The notes: generated from the sequence alone by a model not told the origin. Positions 42,966 to 52,528 are shown, counted from the first letter of the stretch. The stretch is 64,000 nt of DNA from Arcicella aurantiaca (GCF_003148625.1 NZ_QGGO01000008.1:141619-205618); one strand, 5' to 3'. Program-made: numbers and translations.

Positions 42966-43268
42966 TTACTGCTTAACGAAAGCCTCATCATCAGCCACAA
43001 CAATTGCCTTCAATTTCTCTTGAGGAAGTTTTGATAATGCTTCGTAGTTGTAAGTTTCCTTATCAACTTTAACGGCTCCGTAGGTCATAGCGTAAGATGT
43101 CTTACCTACTTTCAGGATTTGTTTAGGTTGTTCCTTTCCTGCATTTGCGATTTCTGCTGTTAATGATTCGTTCAAAGAATCTTTATGCTCAGATTCAGTT
43201 TGCAACGATAAGATATAATTTGTCTTTTCGTCTTCGGTCATTGCCGCAATTTCTTCTGCTGTTTTCAT
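42966..43268 (-). CDS. Small phage protein beside capsid
   Basis: 100 aa, acidic N-terminal helix (TAEEIAAMTEDEKTNYILSL) and a compact C-terminal part (KVGKTSYAMTYGAVKVDKET). Lies after the capsid gene and its hairpin. Might be a head-stabilising or completion protein. Confidence 0.55.
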   Translation of the reverse strand: MKTAEEIAAMTEDEKTNYILSLQTESEHKDSLNESLTAEIANAGKEQPKQILKVGKTSYAMTYGAVKVDKETYNYEALSKLPQEKLKAIVVADDEAFVKQ

Positions 43269-43320
43269 TGTATTTTTTGTGACCTGTCAGGTCGTTGAAA
43301 ATTAATGTTTGATTGAAAAT

Positions 43321-43345
43321 GGATTGGCACTGTTAGCACCAATCC
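43321..43345 (-). terminator. Hairpin after capsid gene
   Basis: Stem GGATTGG/CCAATCC with an 11-nt loop, followed on the minus strand by ATTTTC. A weak terminator or RNA-stability element behind the capsid gene. Confidence 0.4.
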
Positions 43346-43367
43346 AAAAAATTCTCGATTAGATTTC

Positions 43368-44354
43368 TTAGGCTCTTGACGAAACGGTTACGGCTTCTAA
43401 GTCAATAATTTGTACCCCAAAAACCATCTTACATAAGTACAAGTAGTAGTATCCTTCGTCTTTGAATTTAATACTTCCAACCATCTGTTTGATGTCTGTA
43501 CCAATTCTGATAGCACCTTTTGGAAATACCCAAACACGGTTTGAAGTGCCTAACCATGACGCTGAACGAACTTTACATTTTTTCTGAGTACCATCGAGGT
43601 ACACAAACTCTTGGTCTAACATATCCTTATTGAAAGTAGCCTCATGACCAAATTCACGACGATAAGAATCCCCAAAGCCTGCGTAATTATCAATACTCAA
43701 ATACATATCTGTTTCATTCTCCTTCAAAGCTTGTTGTTGAGCACGCCAAACAGTTTTGCACACTGTGTTGTAGTTACCAGCCACAGCGTTAAGACCTGAG
43801 CCACTACCTGCATCGAACGCAGGAACAGAAACTGGTACAATTGCTGGAGTTGCTCCCGTTGTTTCAGCTAACATGATTTTCTCTAATCCGTCACAGATTT
43901 TCAAGAATGTATCGGCTGAAGCTGTGTCACCTTTATAGAACAATTCGTCTAAATCCTGCATTGAGTTTTTAGCGTAATCATCCAAAATAGCAACCTCTAA
44001 AGGCACTTTCCCTGCTGAAATGTCAGCCATTTCGTTTGCCCAGGTATTACGAAAAGCTTCTGGTTCAAGTGGCAATTCTTTTTGTCCAACGCCGACAACT
44101 AACTCACGGTCAGACAAAATCACTTGTCCGTCGGTAGTCTTAATCGCTCCGTCATACTTGCGGAATTTGCCTTTTACAAGCACTTTACCATACTTTTTCG
44201 ACTTTGTTACGTCGTAATCAATCGGAATTTGCTTAGTAGCATCAGTATTTTTGAAATACTTTCTTACAAGGGAACTCGCTAATTTTGCAACAACGATACC
44301 CATTTTTGTAAGGTCAAGACCTGTGTTAATCACAGGAGCTGGAATAGTAGCCAT
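43368..44354 (-). CDS. Major capsid protein
   Basis: 328 aa. Position directly after the S49-type protease and typical size fit a major capsid protein. Visible: an N-terminal arm (APVINTGLDLTKMGIVVAKL), then KKYGKVLVKGKFRKYDGAIK, DLDELFYKGDTASADTFLKI and KGAIRIGTDIKQMVGSIKFK. The fold is probably HK97-like, but this is inferred from context. GTTCTACA lies about 24 nt upstream of the start. Confidence 0.8.
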   Translation of the reverse strand: MATIPAPVINTGLDLTKMGIVVAKLASSLVRKYFKNTDATKQIPIDYDVTKSKKYGKVLVKGKFRKYDGAIKTTDGQVILSDRELVVGVGQKELPLEPEAFRNTWANEMADISAGKVPLEVAILDDYAKNSMQDLDELFYKGDTASADTFLKICDGLEKIMLAETTGATPAIVPVSVPAFDAGSGSGLNAVAGNYNTVCKTVWRAQQQALKENETDMYLSIDNYAGFGDSYRREFGHEATFNKDMLDQEFVYLDGTQKKCKVRSASWLGTSNRVWVFPKGAIRIGTDIKQMVGSIKFKDEGYYYLYLCKMVFGVQIIDLEAVTVSSRA

Positions 44355-44411
44355 TTTTATAGGTGTTTTTTAAGATTTGTAGAACATTTTTTTGTGATGA
44401 TAGACTAAGAA

Positions 44412-45743
44412 TTAATCTTCGTCTGGGAATGTTAAGCCTGCAGCTTTCATCCAATCTACATCATTATTTGAAAGAGCTGACTTCTCAGGTTCTTCACGTT
44501 TTGGAGACGATGCTTTCGGATTTTTTACAGCAGCTTTTAACTTCGAATTTTCACCTCTTAATTGTGCGATGATAGCATCTTTATCCTCTGCTTGTGGTTG
44601 CGTTTCAACTGTTGCTTGAGGTGTTTGAGGTGTTTTTGCTTCGGGTGCAACTGTTTCAGGCGTTTCACCATCGTCATTTCCATTGTCTTCGCCTTCTCCT
44701 TCTCCAGAGCCATTGGCGTTATCAATGTCATTTTCAATTTCTGCCCCGAAAAATGTGGCAAGACCTGCCATAAATGCGGACATTTTAACGGTTTTCTTTT
44801 CCATTGTTGGTTGTTTTTTTTGCGTTATAATTTGTGGATTATCAATTGCCGACATGGCAAATTCATATACTTTTTCAAATGAACCGATTTCATCAATAAG
44901 GCCACTGGCGATAGCATCAGCTCCTAAGAAATCAGCCCCTTTTAAGGCTTCTTGAGAAACATTTGGACGATATTGCTTCACAAAACTCATAAAGCTTTCA
45001 TCAAATTTGAACAAAATACCATCGGTGTAACCCTTAAAATCCCCATTCATGGCACGACGGTAAGAGTCATTTTTGAGGGGTGAGGTTTTGGAATATAGGT
45101 CAATTATTTTGACTCCATTTTCTTCGTACCACTTCGACCAATCCTGAAAAGTGGTCATAACACCACAAGAACCAGTCATACAATCGACATTAGAAGCAAA
45201 CTTATAGTCATCGGTAGCACCTATATACAAGCACGCAGAAGCTTCCATACCTGTGTTATGGCCAATGATTGGAGGTTTTACTTCCAATTTTTTCTCAGCC
45301 AAGCCACGTGTTCCAAAAACAGCTCCTCCAGGAGAATTTTTCGTTTCGATAATTACTTTCACACTACTATCATGTTTCGCCTTATCGTACCAACCCATTA
45401 TAGTATTTGTACCAGCCGTTCCACAATAATCTTCTTGAGTAATAGCCCCAATAATTGGTATCATTAGCACCTCTCCCATTTTCATTGGAAAATGATCGTA
45501 GTAATAAGTGTCTCGGTCTGACACGTAAGGCTCTGCTTTTAGAGCTGCATACATATCAAGATTCCTTTGTGCTTCGTGCGAAATTCCCTCAACAAATGCA
45601 GGCGGTTCAGCACTTGCCTGTAATTCTCCATTCATCAACTGCATAACCAAGGGCATTAGGCCGATGGCACTGGCTTGGTGTATGTGCCAAGCCATGTTTG
45701 CACTCATTATTTGGCGTAGTAATCTGAAATTATTTCGAGTCAT
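44412..45743 (-). CDS. Prohead protease, S49 family, with scaffold-like tail
   Basis: 443 aa. The N-terminal 290 residues are an SppA/S49-type serine protease (VIIETKNSPGGAVFGTRGLA; catalytic Ser region SACLYIGATDDYKFA; DFLGADAIASGLIDEIGSFE). The last 130 residues are acidic, Gln/Pro/Thr-rich and coiled (DKDAIIAQLRGENSKLKAAV), like the scaffold domain that is often fused to such proteases and cut during maturation. Encoded directly before the capsid gene. Confidence 0.88.
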   Translation of the reverse strand: MTRNNFRLLRQIMSANMAWHIHQASAIGLMPLVMQLMNGELQASAEPPAFVEGISHEAQRNLDMYAALKAEPYVSDRDTYYYDHFPMKMGEVLMIPIIGAITQEDYCGTAGTNTIMGWYDKAKHDSSVKVIIETKNSPGGAVFGTRGLAEKKLEVKPPIIGHNTGMEASACLYIGATDDYKFASNVDCMTGSCGVMTTFQDWSKWYEENGVKIIDLYSKTSPLKNDSYRRAMNGDFKGYTDGILFKFDESFMSFVKQYRPNVSQEALKGADFLGADAIASGLIDEIGSFEKVYEFAMSAIDNPQIITQKKQPTMEKKTVKMSAFMAGLATFFGAEIENDIDNANGSGEGEGEDNGNDDGETPETVAPEAKTPQTPQATVETQPQAEDKDAIIAQLRGENSKLKAAVKNPKASSPKREEPEKSALSNNDVDWMKAAGLTFPDED

Positions 45744-45747
45744 GATG

Positions 45748-45784
45748 CTAAATTATTGCTATGTATAGAATTGAAAAAGGACGT
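45748..45784 (-). promoter_or_regulatory. Candidate phage late promoter (copy at 45.8 kb)
   Basis: On the minus strand ACGTCC (45784-45779), T5, and 23 nt from the hexamer to TAATTTAG (45755-45748), which ends 4 nt before the protease ATG. It would drive the head genes. Confidence 0.6.
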
Positions 45785-45796
45785 AACAAAGGGTAC

Positions 45797-48700
45797 TTAC
45801 AGCCCGTGAGCTGTAAGCATTCTACCAAAAAGGGTCTTTGTTGAAGCAGCATCCCAATGAAGTTGGTCGCCTTGAACACTTAATCCAGTTGGACTAACTG
45901 CGATGTATTTTCCACCACTTCCATTACAGATTTCATCAATCTTGCTATTCAGATAATCACCATATTGTGTAGGTCCAAACTTCGTAACTGCAATTTTTGC
46001 CGACGTCGATGTCATTGCCAAAATCTTCGGGAAAAGTGTACTTGTTGCTGCTCCCCAATAATTTATACCACTTAAATTTGGGAAATGTGACGGGTCAGTT
46101 AATGTCTGTCCTGAAGGCGTAGCATTATTTATACCTTGCGAATAGAAAATGTACCATTTCGGTACTTTCCCTTCATTTGCCAACTGTGCTTTGACGACAT
46201 TGATTCGAGCTTGAGCAATAGAGTAATACCCTCCAGAAATATCGTCATTCCACTGCCCAATAAAGCTTCCACCTTGTGCGACTTTCACAATGATTAACTC
46301 TGGCTTCTGAAGTGCACCTGAAGCAAAATAATTAGCGGCTGGCACTTCCCAACCCCAGTTCTCATTTGCAGTACAATCGTTTTCACCATACGAACTATTA
46401 CCACCATTTTGTGTAGTGGCAATGTTTAAGGTTTCGAGCGTATTGTTACTATTATTAAGAATACGAACACCATTTCTAACACCTAATTCATTACTATTTG
46501 CAGTGGAAAATAAGTTGCGTGTACCTGCGTTGCTCTCTCCCCAGAAAACGAATACAGGGACTTCATTTGTGCCAATGTTGATTGTGTTGCTCGCACTTGA
46601 GCTAACAGAACCTACGGTACACGTAGCGAAATAGCTACTGTTTGCCGAAGCATTACTAACCGAATAGGTAGTGCCTGTACCAATTTGGGTATCCGTCAAC
46701 CACCACTTCACAGTTCCCGAACATCCACTTGCAGTGAATGTTACGTTATTGCCTGAAATCGGATTAACAGGATTGCTCTGGATAGTTGGAGCAGTTACGC
46801 TTGTACCACCATCGACCGCCACACTGCCTAATTTTATAATAGCAAAGTAATAGTCCTTAGATGCGAGAGGCAAAGTTGAAAGAGCTGCGTCCTTGTAGGC
46901 ATAATCGACTGTTTCCCAGTCGTTTGCCGTAATACTATGATAGTACCAAGTTCCATTATATTGAATTCGGAACTTTGCACTCGTTGGCTCGACGCCCTCT
47001 GGTCGAGCTGCGAAAATAACCCAGTAACCATCCGAACTTAAAGCCTGTCTTTGTGGCAAATTATTCTCAGAAAGGATATAATCAGTTGCCTTGTTTTTTA
47101 CGTAGGTCGTGCCATTGTTGTAACTAACCTCAGAATTATGAAGTAAAAATGTAAGCGATGGCTTCAAATCAACAAAGCTTTTTCCACCGTTGACCCGTTG
47201 GTGCATCAGGTTAATTAAACCAAAAGCACCGTGGTAACCGTCCAAATTCTGGTCGTAATTACGGTCCCATATTTGCCACTCGCATCCAGTTAATGCGGTA
47301 AAACCACCAATATCGAAGCTGTACTCACGGTCAAAATGTTTGAACTTGAGAGCCTGATTAGTAAAACCTGCATCGAGAAAAACACCTTCATGGGCTCTAT
47401 CGCACGTGATTTTGCTTTGTAGAAATACCTTTCTATTTCCTAATTTTCTTACTGAATAATCCTTATTGACATCACCATAATTGATAATATCAGCTATGAT
47501 ATGGTTGGTATTTCTATCCATACCAAACTTATCGACAGTCGTATTGTCAACAGGATTGGAAGGTGAATAACTTAAAACCCAAACTGTTTCTCCGTTGATA
47601 ACTTGACTTTCGTATTTCCAGCCGCCTTTTCGTGCATAGATTTGACCGTGCTTATAGGTCATATCAGAAGTAGAAGAAATCTCAATACATGGTAGTACGT
47701 TAGGATAATCAATAACACCCTTATTAGTTATACGTCCATTAAGTGTTATCTTATTGGACGTATTCCAGTCCCAACTCGTAGGAATATTATTAACTGCAGG
47801 GCTTGAGCCTTCATAGATTGTGCTGCCATCAATATTTTTTCTTGTGGCTGGATAGTTCCCTTGGTCATCTGGATAGGTCGAAAGTTCTGCTCCAACTCCG
47901 TTAATCGGAGCGGAATATTGAGAGAAGAAATAACCTTGAGTCGCACTACCACCACCGAGCAAGAAAGCCAAATGTCGTGGTAGATAGTCGTGACCCATCT
48001 CCAAACCAATTTCAATGTCTGCGTTTACGACACCGACATTTACTTTGCCGTTTGATTTATCGCCTTGCCCTAACCTACGAGCTTGAGCGGACTCAATCCC
48101 TTGGTCAAATGCCCATTCTGCACTATTGTTAATCCACTCGTTTCTTTTTCCGTCACCTGCGGCACCATATCCAGAAAATGCACGCTCATAAAATGGTATC
48201 GCACTTATGAAAGTCGTCCATTTTTTATTGGCTGTTCCGCAATAAGTATCAATATCATCAACCCAGGGACCGCCCGTATTTGGGTTGGTTTCATAGATAT
48301 AGTCAACGCAACGGTCACCTATACCGTTATAAAACAACGGATTATGGTCGTAGTTGAACGAAATACCAACATCCTGCGGCTTTCTATTATTATTCTTAAA
48401 GTTTCCTCCCTCTACTTGCCATGCCACAGCCCAGTTTGGAAAGGCTTTTCCGATAGCTGCGTCGGTAGAAACAACAGTGCTAATTTTGTCAAAAAGATGT
48501 GGAGAGTATTTTCCGTTTGTTTGCTCAATTGGAACAAGCTTAATTTTATTTTGGAACGCAGCCACATTTGTTGGAGGAGTTCCACCACCACCGCCATTTT
48601 CATCAACAGTTCCTAATGTGTAGATTTTTGCACCATCAGCCGTTGTGGTTAATGTGTAACCAGTTGGCGTTGCAAATCCTGTTGGTTCAACTACACCCCC

Positions 48701-50992
48701 ATAGCCTGATACTTGACCCTCAAAACAACTATAATCTGAACCCGTCCACGACTTGGTAAATGTGATTGAGACAAAATTAACAGCTCGGACTAAAAAGCTC
48801 TCAGGTGTAGTATTGAGCGACTGTGTAAGCCACAGTTTATTGTTGAAAATACGGGCGTACATATCATACGGCGTAGTTCCTACTATTTTCGTACCTAATT
48901 TTAGTCCGTCAGTTATACCACATAATACAGGTGTAGTTGGGTTGGTTGGTTGTGTTGGAGCTGAAAAAGTAATTGTATTACTATATCCAGAAACATCAAT
49001 TCCTTTTTCGCAACGAGCCTTGTAAGAATCTCCGTAGGTTACGGTAATTCCTAATGAACTTCCCGTACCAACCTCAGTACCATTTTTGAAAAAATGGATT
49101 AAATAACCGTTTTTACAAGCAGAAGCCGTAAGCGTTACTGAAGCATTTGCGGTAGGGGTCAAATTTGATGCTGCCAATGTTGGAGCTGTAAGCGGGCTAT
49201 TATCAATTGCATTGTCAGTTCCAGTGTACACACCGCCCAGAAATCGGTGAAATTCAGCAGAAACAAGGTTATTCACACTCGCTGAGGTCGTGTACAATCC
49301 CTTATAGAAATTTGGTTTCCAACCTGCAAAAGCATTCTGCACTGTTGAGATTGTTATCCAAGTGGGGTCATCGCTTGTAGGTGCTGACACCGAATATTTT
49401 AATACTGCAGTATTTCCATTTCTTTCGATTCTTAACCAAACAGGTAATGTTGTACCTGTTTTTTCACTAACGATAACATTAGAAGTTGCCTTTGTTGTGC
49501 GTTGAATAACCTGCAACTTATTATTAAGAGCTGCGATACTGATATGTCGAGACGTATTAGAGCTGTCTTCTCTAATCGTAATTATCGCCCTTGCATTCGT
49601 CGAATTTGATAATGCCTTTGTAAATGTTTGCCAAATGAATGTATTTCTATTTTCACGAACAACCCAACCCGTTCCTGCATCCTTAACACCACCGAAATCA
49701 CCTGCACCTGCTATCTCAAAAAAATCAGGAATATTGTTATACTTCTTCAAATATCCTCTCGAATTGCTTGAATTAACGCTTGTGAAAGTTAAGTTGAGCG
49801 TTTGAGAACAAATTTTTGTAGAATTTGATGGTTTCAAAAACAAGGTGTATATTCCGTCTTGTCTTCCCGAAAAATCAAAACTTTTTGTTGTGCCTGTGGC
49901 TATTCCCTGTACTATTACAGAGTCGGAAGGTGTTTTCAACACAAAATCGTAAGCAGATACACCCGAAATAACAGGGAGCGTAACAACAAAACTATTCACT
50001 GACCGTATTGCAGAGCCGTTCATTGTGCATATATCTGCACTGTTGGTATGAGCAAAAGTTTTGGTTACATCACCACAAAGAGCTTGAGACGTGCTAACCA
50101 TCCGTAATGTATAATTACCTGAAGGAATATCGCCTACATCAATCAGCTCTGTATTAGTTAAGTTGACTGCAGAAGTGTTCCCACTTTTCACAACAATACT
50201 TTGCGAATTGATAACCTGATAGAAATATGGACGGGTCGTTCTATTACTACTAAGTGTTACATTATAGGTTTGAATACCCGCCTGTACTATATTGGTAATA
50301 GAGAATGAGCAAGGAGCCGTAACCGTAATTGCCAAATTACTTTCTCCCAACACAGTATTACTAACTGTGTTGTAAGCTTCTATTACTACGGTTTGTGTTC
50401 CTACTGCAATTGGACTTATAATTAATTCAGAGAGAATAGGGTTATATTGAGCAACATTCGCAATTGTCATTGTTTGCCCAGCCTTCAACCTGTATCCTGT
50501 ATTGACAGGAACTGCAATATCATTATTTTTTGGCTGAAAAAGAGCTCCAACATTACTGTCAAGACTAATAACATCATTGACAAAACTTACTGGTATCGTA
50601 CTCGTTTCAAATTTCCACAAGTAGTTGACTACGTAGGTGGGTAACAACATTTGTCCTGTTGAATTACCTGCAGCTATGACCCGTGTCTCTACGATGGATG
50701 TACCACTTTGGTTTTTGATAGTTACTTTCACGGCTCCTGAAGTATTGTTGAAAATCTCAAACTTGAGATATGCAGCACTACACTCAATAGCCGTGAAAAA
50801 GAACTTATCGGTTGAGCTTGTTGTAGAAAACTCAGATTTGTAGGTAGGACAAATACTTGAGGAACCGCCTCCTTGCTTCACTTCAATTCCAGCAACGGAG
50901 TTGGCTTCAATATAATTGTTCTGCGAAAAACTGCTAAAAAATAGCAATAGGCTACTCAACAACAAAGTTGCCCTCATCAGGTGTAGTTTCAT
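45797..50992 (-). CDS. Giant exported adhesin or fibre with C-terminal SGNH esterase
   Basis: 1731 aa, largest gene of the prophage. It opens with a Sec signal peptide (MKLHLMRATLLLSSLLLFFS); translation may instead start at the Met six codons in. Several Ig-like beta domains follow (two clear ones near residues 600-680 and 1400-1470 with PTANASVTLTASACKNGY and ISGNNVTFTASGCSG). The C-terminus is a sialate-O-acetylesterase-like SGNH hydrolase: FWGESNAGTRN, KVAQGGSFIGQWND and the Asp/His block GDQLHWDAA. Such esterases trim acetylated surface glycans. A signal peptide is unexpected for a virion fibre, so a cell-surface conversion protein is equally possible. Confidence 0.75.
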   Translation of the reverse strand: MKLHLMRATLLLSSLLLFFSSFSQNNYIEANSVAGIEVKQGGGSSSICPTYKSEFSTTSSTDKFFFTAIECSAAYLKFEIFNNTSGAVKVTIKNQSGTSIVETRVIAAGNSTGQMLLPTYVVNYLWKFETSTIPVSFVNDVISLDSNVGALFQPKNNDIAVPVNTGYRLKAGQTMTIANVAQYNPILSELIISPIAVGTQTVVIEAYNTVSNTVLGESNLAITVTAPCSFSITNIVQAGIQTYNVTLSSNRTTRPYFYQVINSQSIVVKSGNTSAVNLTNTELIDVGDIPSGNYTLRMVSTSQALCGDVTKTFAHTNSADICTMNGSAIRSVNSFVVTLPVISGVSAYDFVLKTPSDSVIVQGIATGTTKSFDFSGRQDGIYTLFLKPSNSTKICSQTLNLTFTSVNSSNSRGYLKKYNNIPDFFEIAGAGDFGGVKDAGTGWVVRENRNTFIWQTFTKALSNSTNARAIITIREDSSNTSRHISIAALNNKLQVIQRTTKATSNVIVSEKTGTTLPVWLRIERNGNTAVLKYSVSAPTSDDPTWITISTVQNAFAGWKPNFYKGLYTTSASVNNLVSAEFHRFLGGVYTGTDNAIDNSPLTAPTLAASNLTPTANASVTLTASACKNGYLIHFFKNGTEVGTGSSLGITVTYGDSYKARCEKGIDVSGYSNTITFSAPTQPTNPTTPVLCGITDGLKLGTKIVGTTPYDMYARIFNNKLWLTQSLNTTPESFLVRAVNFVSITFTKSWTGSDYSCFEGQVSGYGGVVEPTGFATPTGYTLTTTADGAKIYTLGTVDENGGGGGTPPTNVAAFQNKIKLVPIEQTNGKYSPHLFDKISTVVSTDAAIGKAFPNWAVAWQVEGGNFKNNNRKPQDVGISFNYDHNPLFYNGIGDRCVDYIYETNPNTGGPWVDDIDTYCGTANKKWTTFISAIPFYERAFSGYGAAGDGKRNEWINNSAEWAFDQGIESAQARRLGQGDKSNGKVNVGVVNADIEIGLEMGHDYLPRHLAFLLGGGSATQGYFFSQYSAPINGVGAELSTYPDDQGNYPATRKNIDGSTIYEGSSPAVNNIPTSWDWNTSNKITLNGRITNKGVIDYPNVLPCIEISSTSDMTYKHGQIYARKGGWKYESQVINGETVWVLSYSPSNPVDNTTVDKFGMDRNTNHIIADIINYGDVNKDYSVRKLGNRKVFLQSKITCDRAHEGVFLDAGFTNQALKFKHFDREYSFDIGGFTALTGCEWQIWDRNYDQNLDGYHGAFGLINLMHQRVNGGKSFVDLKPSLTFLLHNSEVSYNNGTTYVKNKATDYILSENNLPQRQALSSDGYWVIFAARPEGVEPTSAKFRIQYNGTWYYHSITANDWETVDYAYKDAALSTLPLASKDYYFAIIKLGSVAVDGGTSVTAPTIQSNPVNPISGNNVTFTASGCSGTVKWWLTDTQIGTGTTYSVSNASANSSYFATCTVGSVSSSASNTINIGTNEVPVFVFWGESNAGTRNLFSTANSNELGVRNGVRILNNSNNTLETLNIATTQNGGNSSYGENDCTANENWGWEVPAANYFASGALQKPELIIVKVAQGGSFIGQWNDDISGGYYSIAQARINVVKAQLANEGKVPKWYIFYSQGINNATPSGQTLTDPSHFPNLSGINYWGAATSTLFPKILAMTSTSAKIAVTKFGPTQYGDYLNSKIDEICNGSGGKYIAVSPTGLSVQGDQLHWDAASTKTLFGRMLTAHGL

Positions 50993-51794
50993 TTTCTGTT
51001 ATTATTTGTGAGTTGTAGAATTCATCAATAATTATGGCTACTCCAGCCACAACTTTGAATCGAATAGAATCGTATAATGTAGGTAATTGAATGTTTCTTG
51101 CAAAAAAATAATATGTGCCGTCTGCAACGTTATGGAGTACATTACTGCTTTGATTTGCTTGAAAATCAGCATCTGCAATTTTTTCCGTAAGTCCATAGCC
51201 GTACTGAAACAAATCGACTGAGCAGTTTGGCAATAGTACAATTGTACATTCGTTGCTAACTACTCCGATGTAGCTTATCGTTCTGACCGTTACGGTTTTG
51301 ATGATTTTGAATTTTTGCGAGTACTCAAGAAACTTTGCACGCTGAAATGTTAACTGATGACGAGCGACGTCCCGAAAGGTTGTTGCGGATAAGTAAGTGT
51401 ACTTTGCCGTGAAAGGATTACGGAGAATAACAACATTGTTCATCGTTGTTAGCTCTACGCAAATATTTTTTCTTCGAAATTCTCGATTGAAAAATTCTTC
51501 AAATTCATTTTCAGAACCTTGAGCGTCAAAAGTGATTGAAAAAGTTTCCTCATCGTAGTTCTGTATATTATCACTAATAGTTGCAACCTCAAAAGCTCCT
51601 TCAAATTTCATCACATCCAAAGCCATTAGGGGATTGAAATTTCGCAAAAACTTAAGCGGGGGCTTAATTTTTGACTTGTGCTGAAAAATTTGTTGGATAA
51701 TTTCTGAGGAATGAAATAGCCGTACAGATTTATAGCCTCCTATATTCTGCACGGGGTTCGTGAGATATTGATAATTTGATGTAGAACTACTCAT
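50952..51794 (-). CDS. Phage protein preceding the giant adhesin
   Basis: 280 aa, no signal peptide. Starts SSSTSNYQYLTNPVQNIGGY; contains DAQGSENEFEEFFNREFRRK and beta-rich later parts. Overlaps the adhesin start by 41 bp. It may be a fibre-associated structural protein. First gene behind the triple late-promoter region. Confidence 0.6.
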   Translation of the reverse strand: MSSSTSNYQYLTNPVQNIGGYKSVRLFHSSEIIQQIFQHKSKIKPPLKFLRNFNPLMALDVMKFEGAFEVATISDNIQNYDEETFSITFDAQGSENEFEEFFNREFRRKNICVELTTMNNVVILRNPFTAKYTYLSATTFRDVARHQLTFQRAKFLEYSQKFKIIKTVTVRTISYIGVVSNECTIVLLPNCSVDLFQYGYGLTEKIADADFQANQSSNVLHNVADGTYYFFARNIQLPTLYDSIRFKVVAGVAIIIDEFYNSQIITENETTPDEGNFVVE

Positions 51795-51817
51795 TGAAAA
51801 TCCAATGGTTTGGTTTT

Positions 51818-51854
51818 CAAAATTAGTAGCTCAAAATCTTAAATGAAGGGACGT
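51818..51854 (-). promoter_or_regulatory. Candidate phage late promoter (copy at 51.8 kb)
   Basis: On the minus strand ACGTCC (51854-51849) and 23 nt to an exact TAATTTTG (51825-51818), 23 nt ahead of the 280-aa gene. There is no TTTG at -33, so the ACGTCC element would replace it. Confidence 0.65.
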
Positions 51855-51895
51855 CAAAAAAGCAAAGTTTCACAAACATATAACTGTTTTTCAAG

Positions 51896-51932
51896 CAATT
51901 ACAGCCTGTGAAACACTATAAAATGGGGACGT
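51896..51932 (-). promoter_or_regulatory. Second late-promoter-like motif upstream
   Basis: ACGTCC (51932-51927) and 23 nt to TGTAATTG (51903-51896), a partial -7 match. A third ACGTCC at 51952-51947 has no good -7. An 8-bp inverted repeat (GTTTCACA 51867-51874, TGTGAAAC 51907-51914) lies in between and may be a regulator site. Confidence 0.4.
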
Positions 51933-51935
51933 TTC

Positions 51936-52427
51936 TCAATTTTTAGGGACGTTAGTGGCTTTTGGGGGGTTGTCTCTCGAAAAATTTCTTAGATAAGAAT
52001 TTCGTACACGTAACCGACGAGAAACAAACTTTTCACAACTATCGTGTTCTATTTCATCTTCAATTTTGTTTACCTGAAGATAATATGAAATTGCTTCTGA
52101 ACGATTTTTTGTAATAGATATTCGACCATCGACAAAAGATGCAATGTCTTCTTTATAGTACTGATACAAAAAACGCCCTAAATTGATTGCTGCATCATCC
52201 GACAAATTGAGATGACAAAGTGAATTTGGAAGTTTGAATTTTAGTTCTATCGTATTGGCGGGCTGGGTTCTTGGTTTGAGTTTGTATTCAATCCTCTCCA
52301 GAGCGATTTGGAAAATTGAGCCTAAGAAAGAATCAACATCTATACAAATTACATCTTTAGAAGAAAACCGATGTAGTAGAAATTTGTGTACGTGCGGATG
52401 TACAGGGATTTTAACAGTTGTTGACAT
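51936..52427 (-). CDS. Phage protein of unknown function
   Basis: 163 aa, alpha/beta, with HPHVHKFLLHRFSSKDVICI near the start and a basic C-terminus (SRRLRVRNSYLRNFSRDNPP) suited to nucleic-acid binding. It is isolated by strong hairpins upstream and late promoters downstream, so it is placed at the early-late border and could be a late regulator. Not recognised. Confidence 0.6.
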   Translation of the reverse strand: MSTTVKIPVHPHVHKFLLHRFSSKDVICIDVDSFLGSIFQIALERIEYKLKPRTQPANTIELKFKLPNSLCHLNLSDDAAINLGRFLYQYYKEDIASFVDGRISITKNRSEAISYYLQVNKIEDEIEHDSCEKFVSRRLRVRNSYLRNFSRDNPPKATNVPKN

Positions 52428-52495
52428 GGTAAAATAGCGTAAGTTTAGTATATTGCCTGCGTATCTTACTTTTTCTTTAGAAATCTTGAGTTTTC

Positions 52496-52528
52496 AAATA
52501 GCCAACACAAAAAATGTGTTGGCTATTT
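52496..52528 (-). terminator. Early-operon terminator hairpin
   Basis: A perfect 14-bp stem (AAATAGCCAACACA and complement) with a 5-nt loop; on the minus strand followed by GAAAAC rather than a T run, on the plus strand by CGTTTTAC. It separates the early genes from the 163-aa gene. Confidence 0.55.

Noticed and set aside
48083..48616. 177-codon frame opposite the giant adhesin gene
   Set aside because: It is a shadow of the 1731-aa gene with no promoter and an unlikely protein composition.
51867..51914. GTTTCACA/TGTGAAAC as a stand-alone terminator
   Set aside because: The 8-bp arms are 32 nt apart with no U-run; it is more likely a regulator site in the promoter region and too weak to claim separately.
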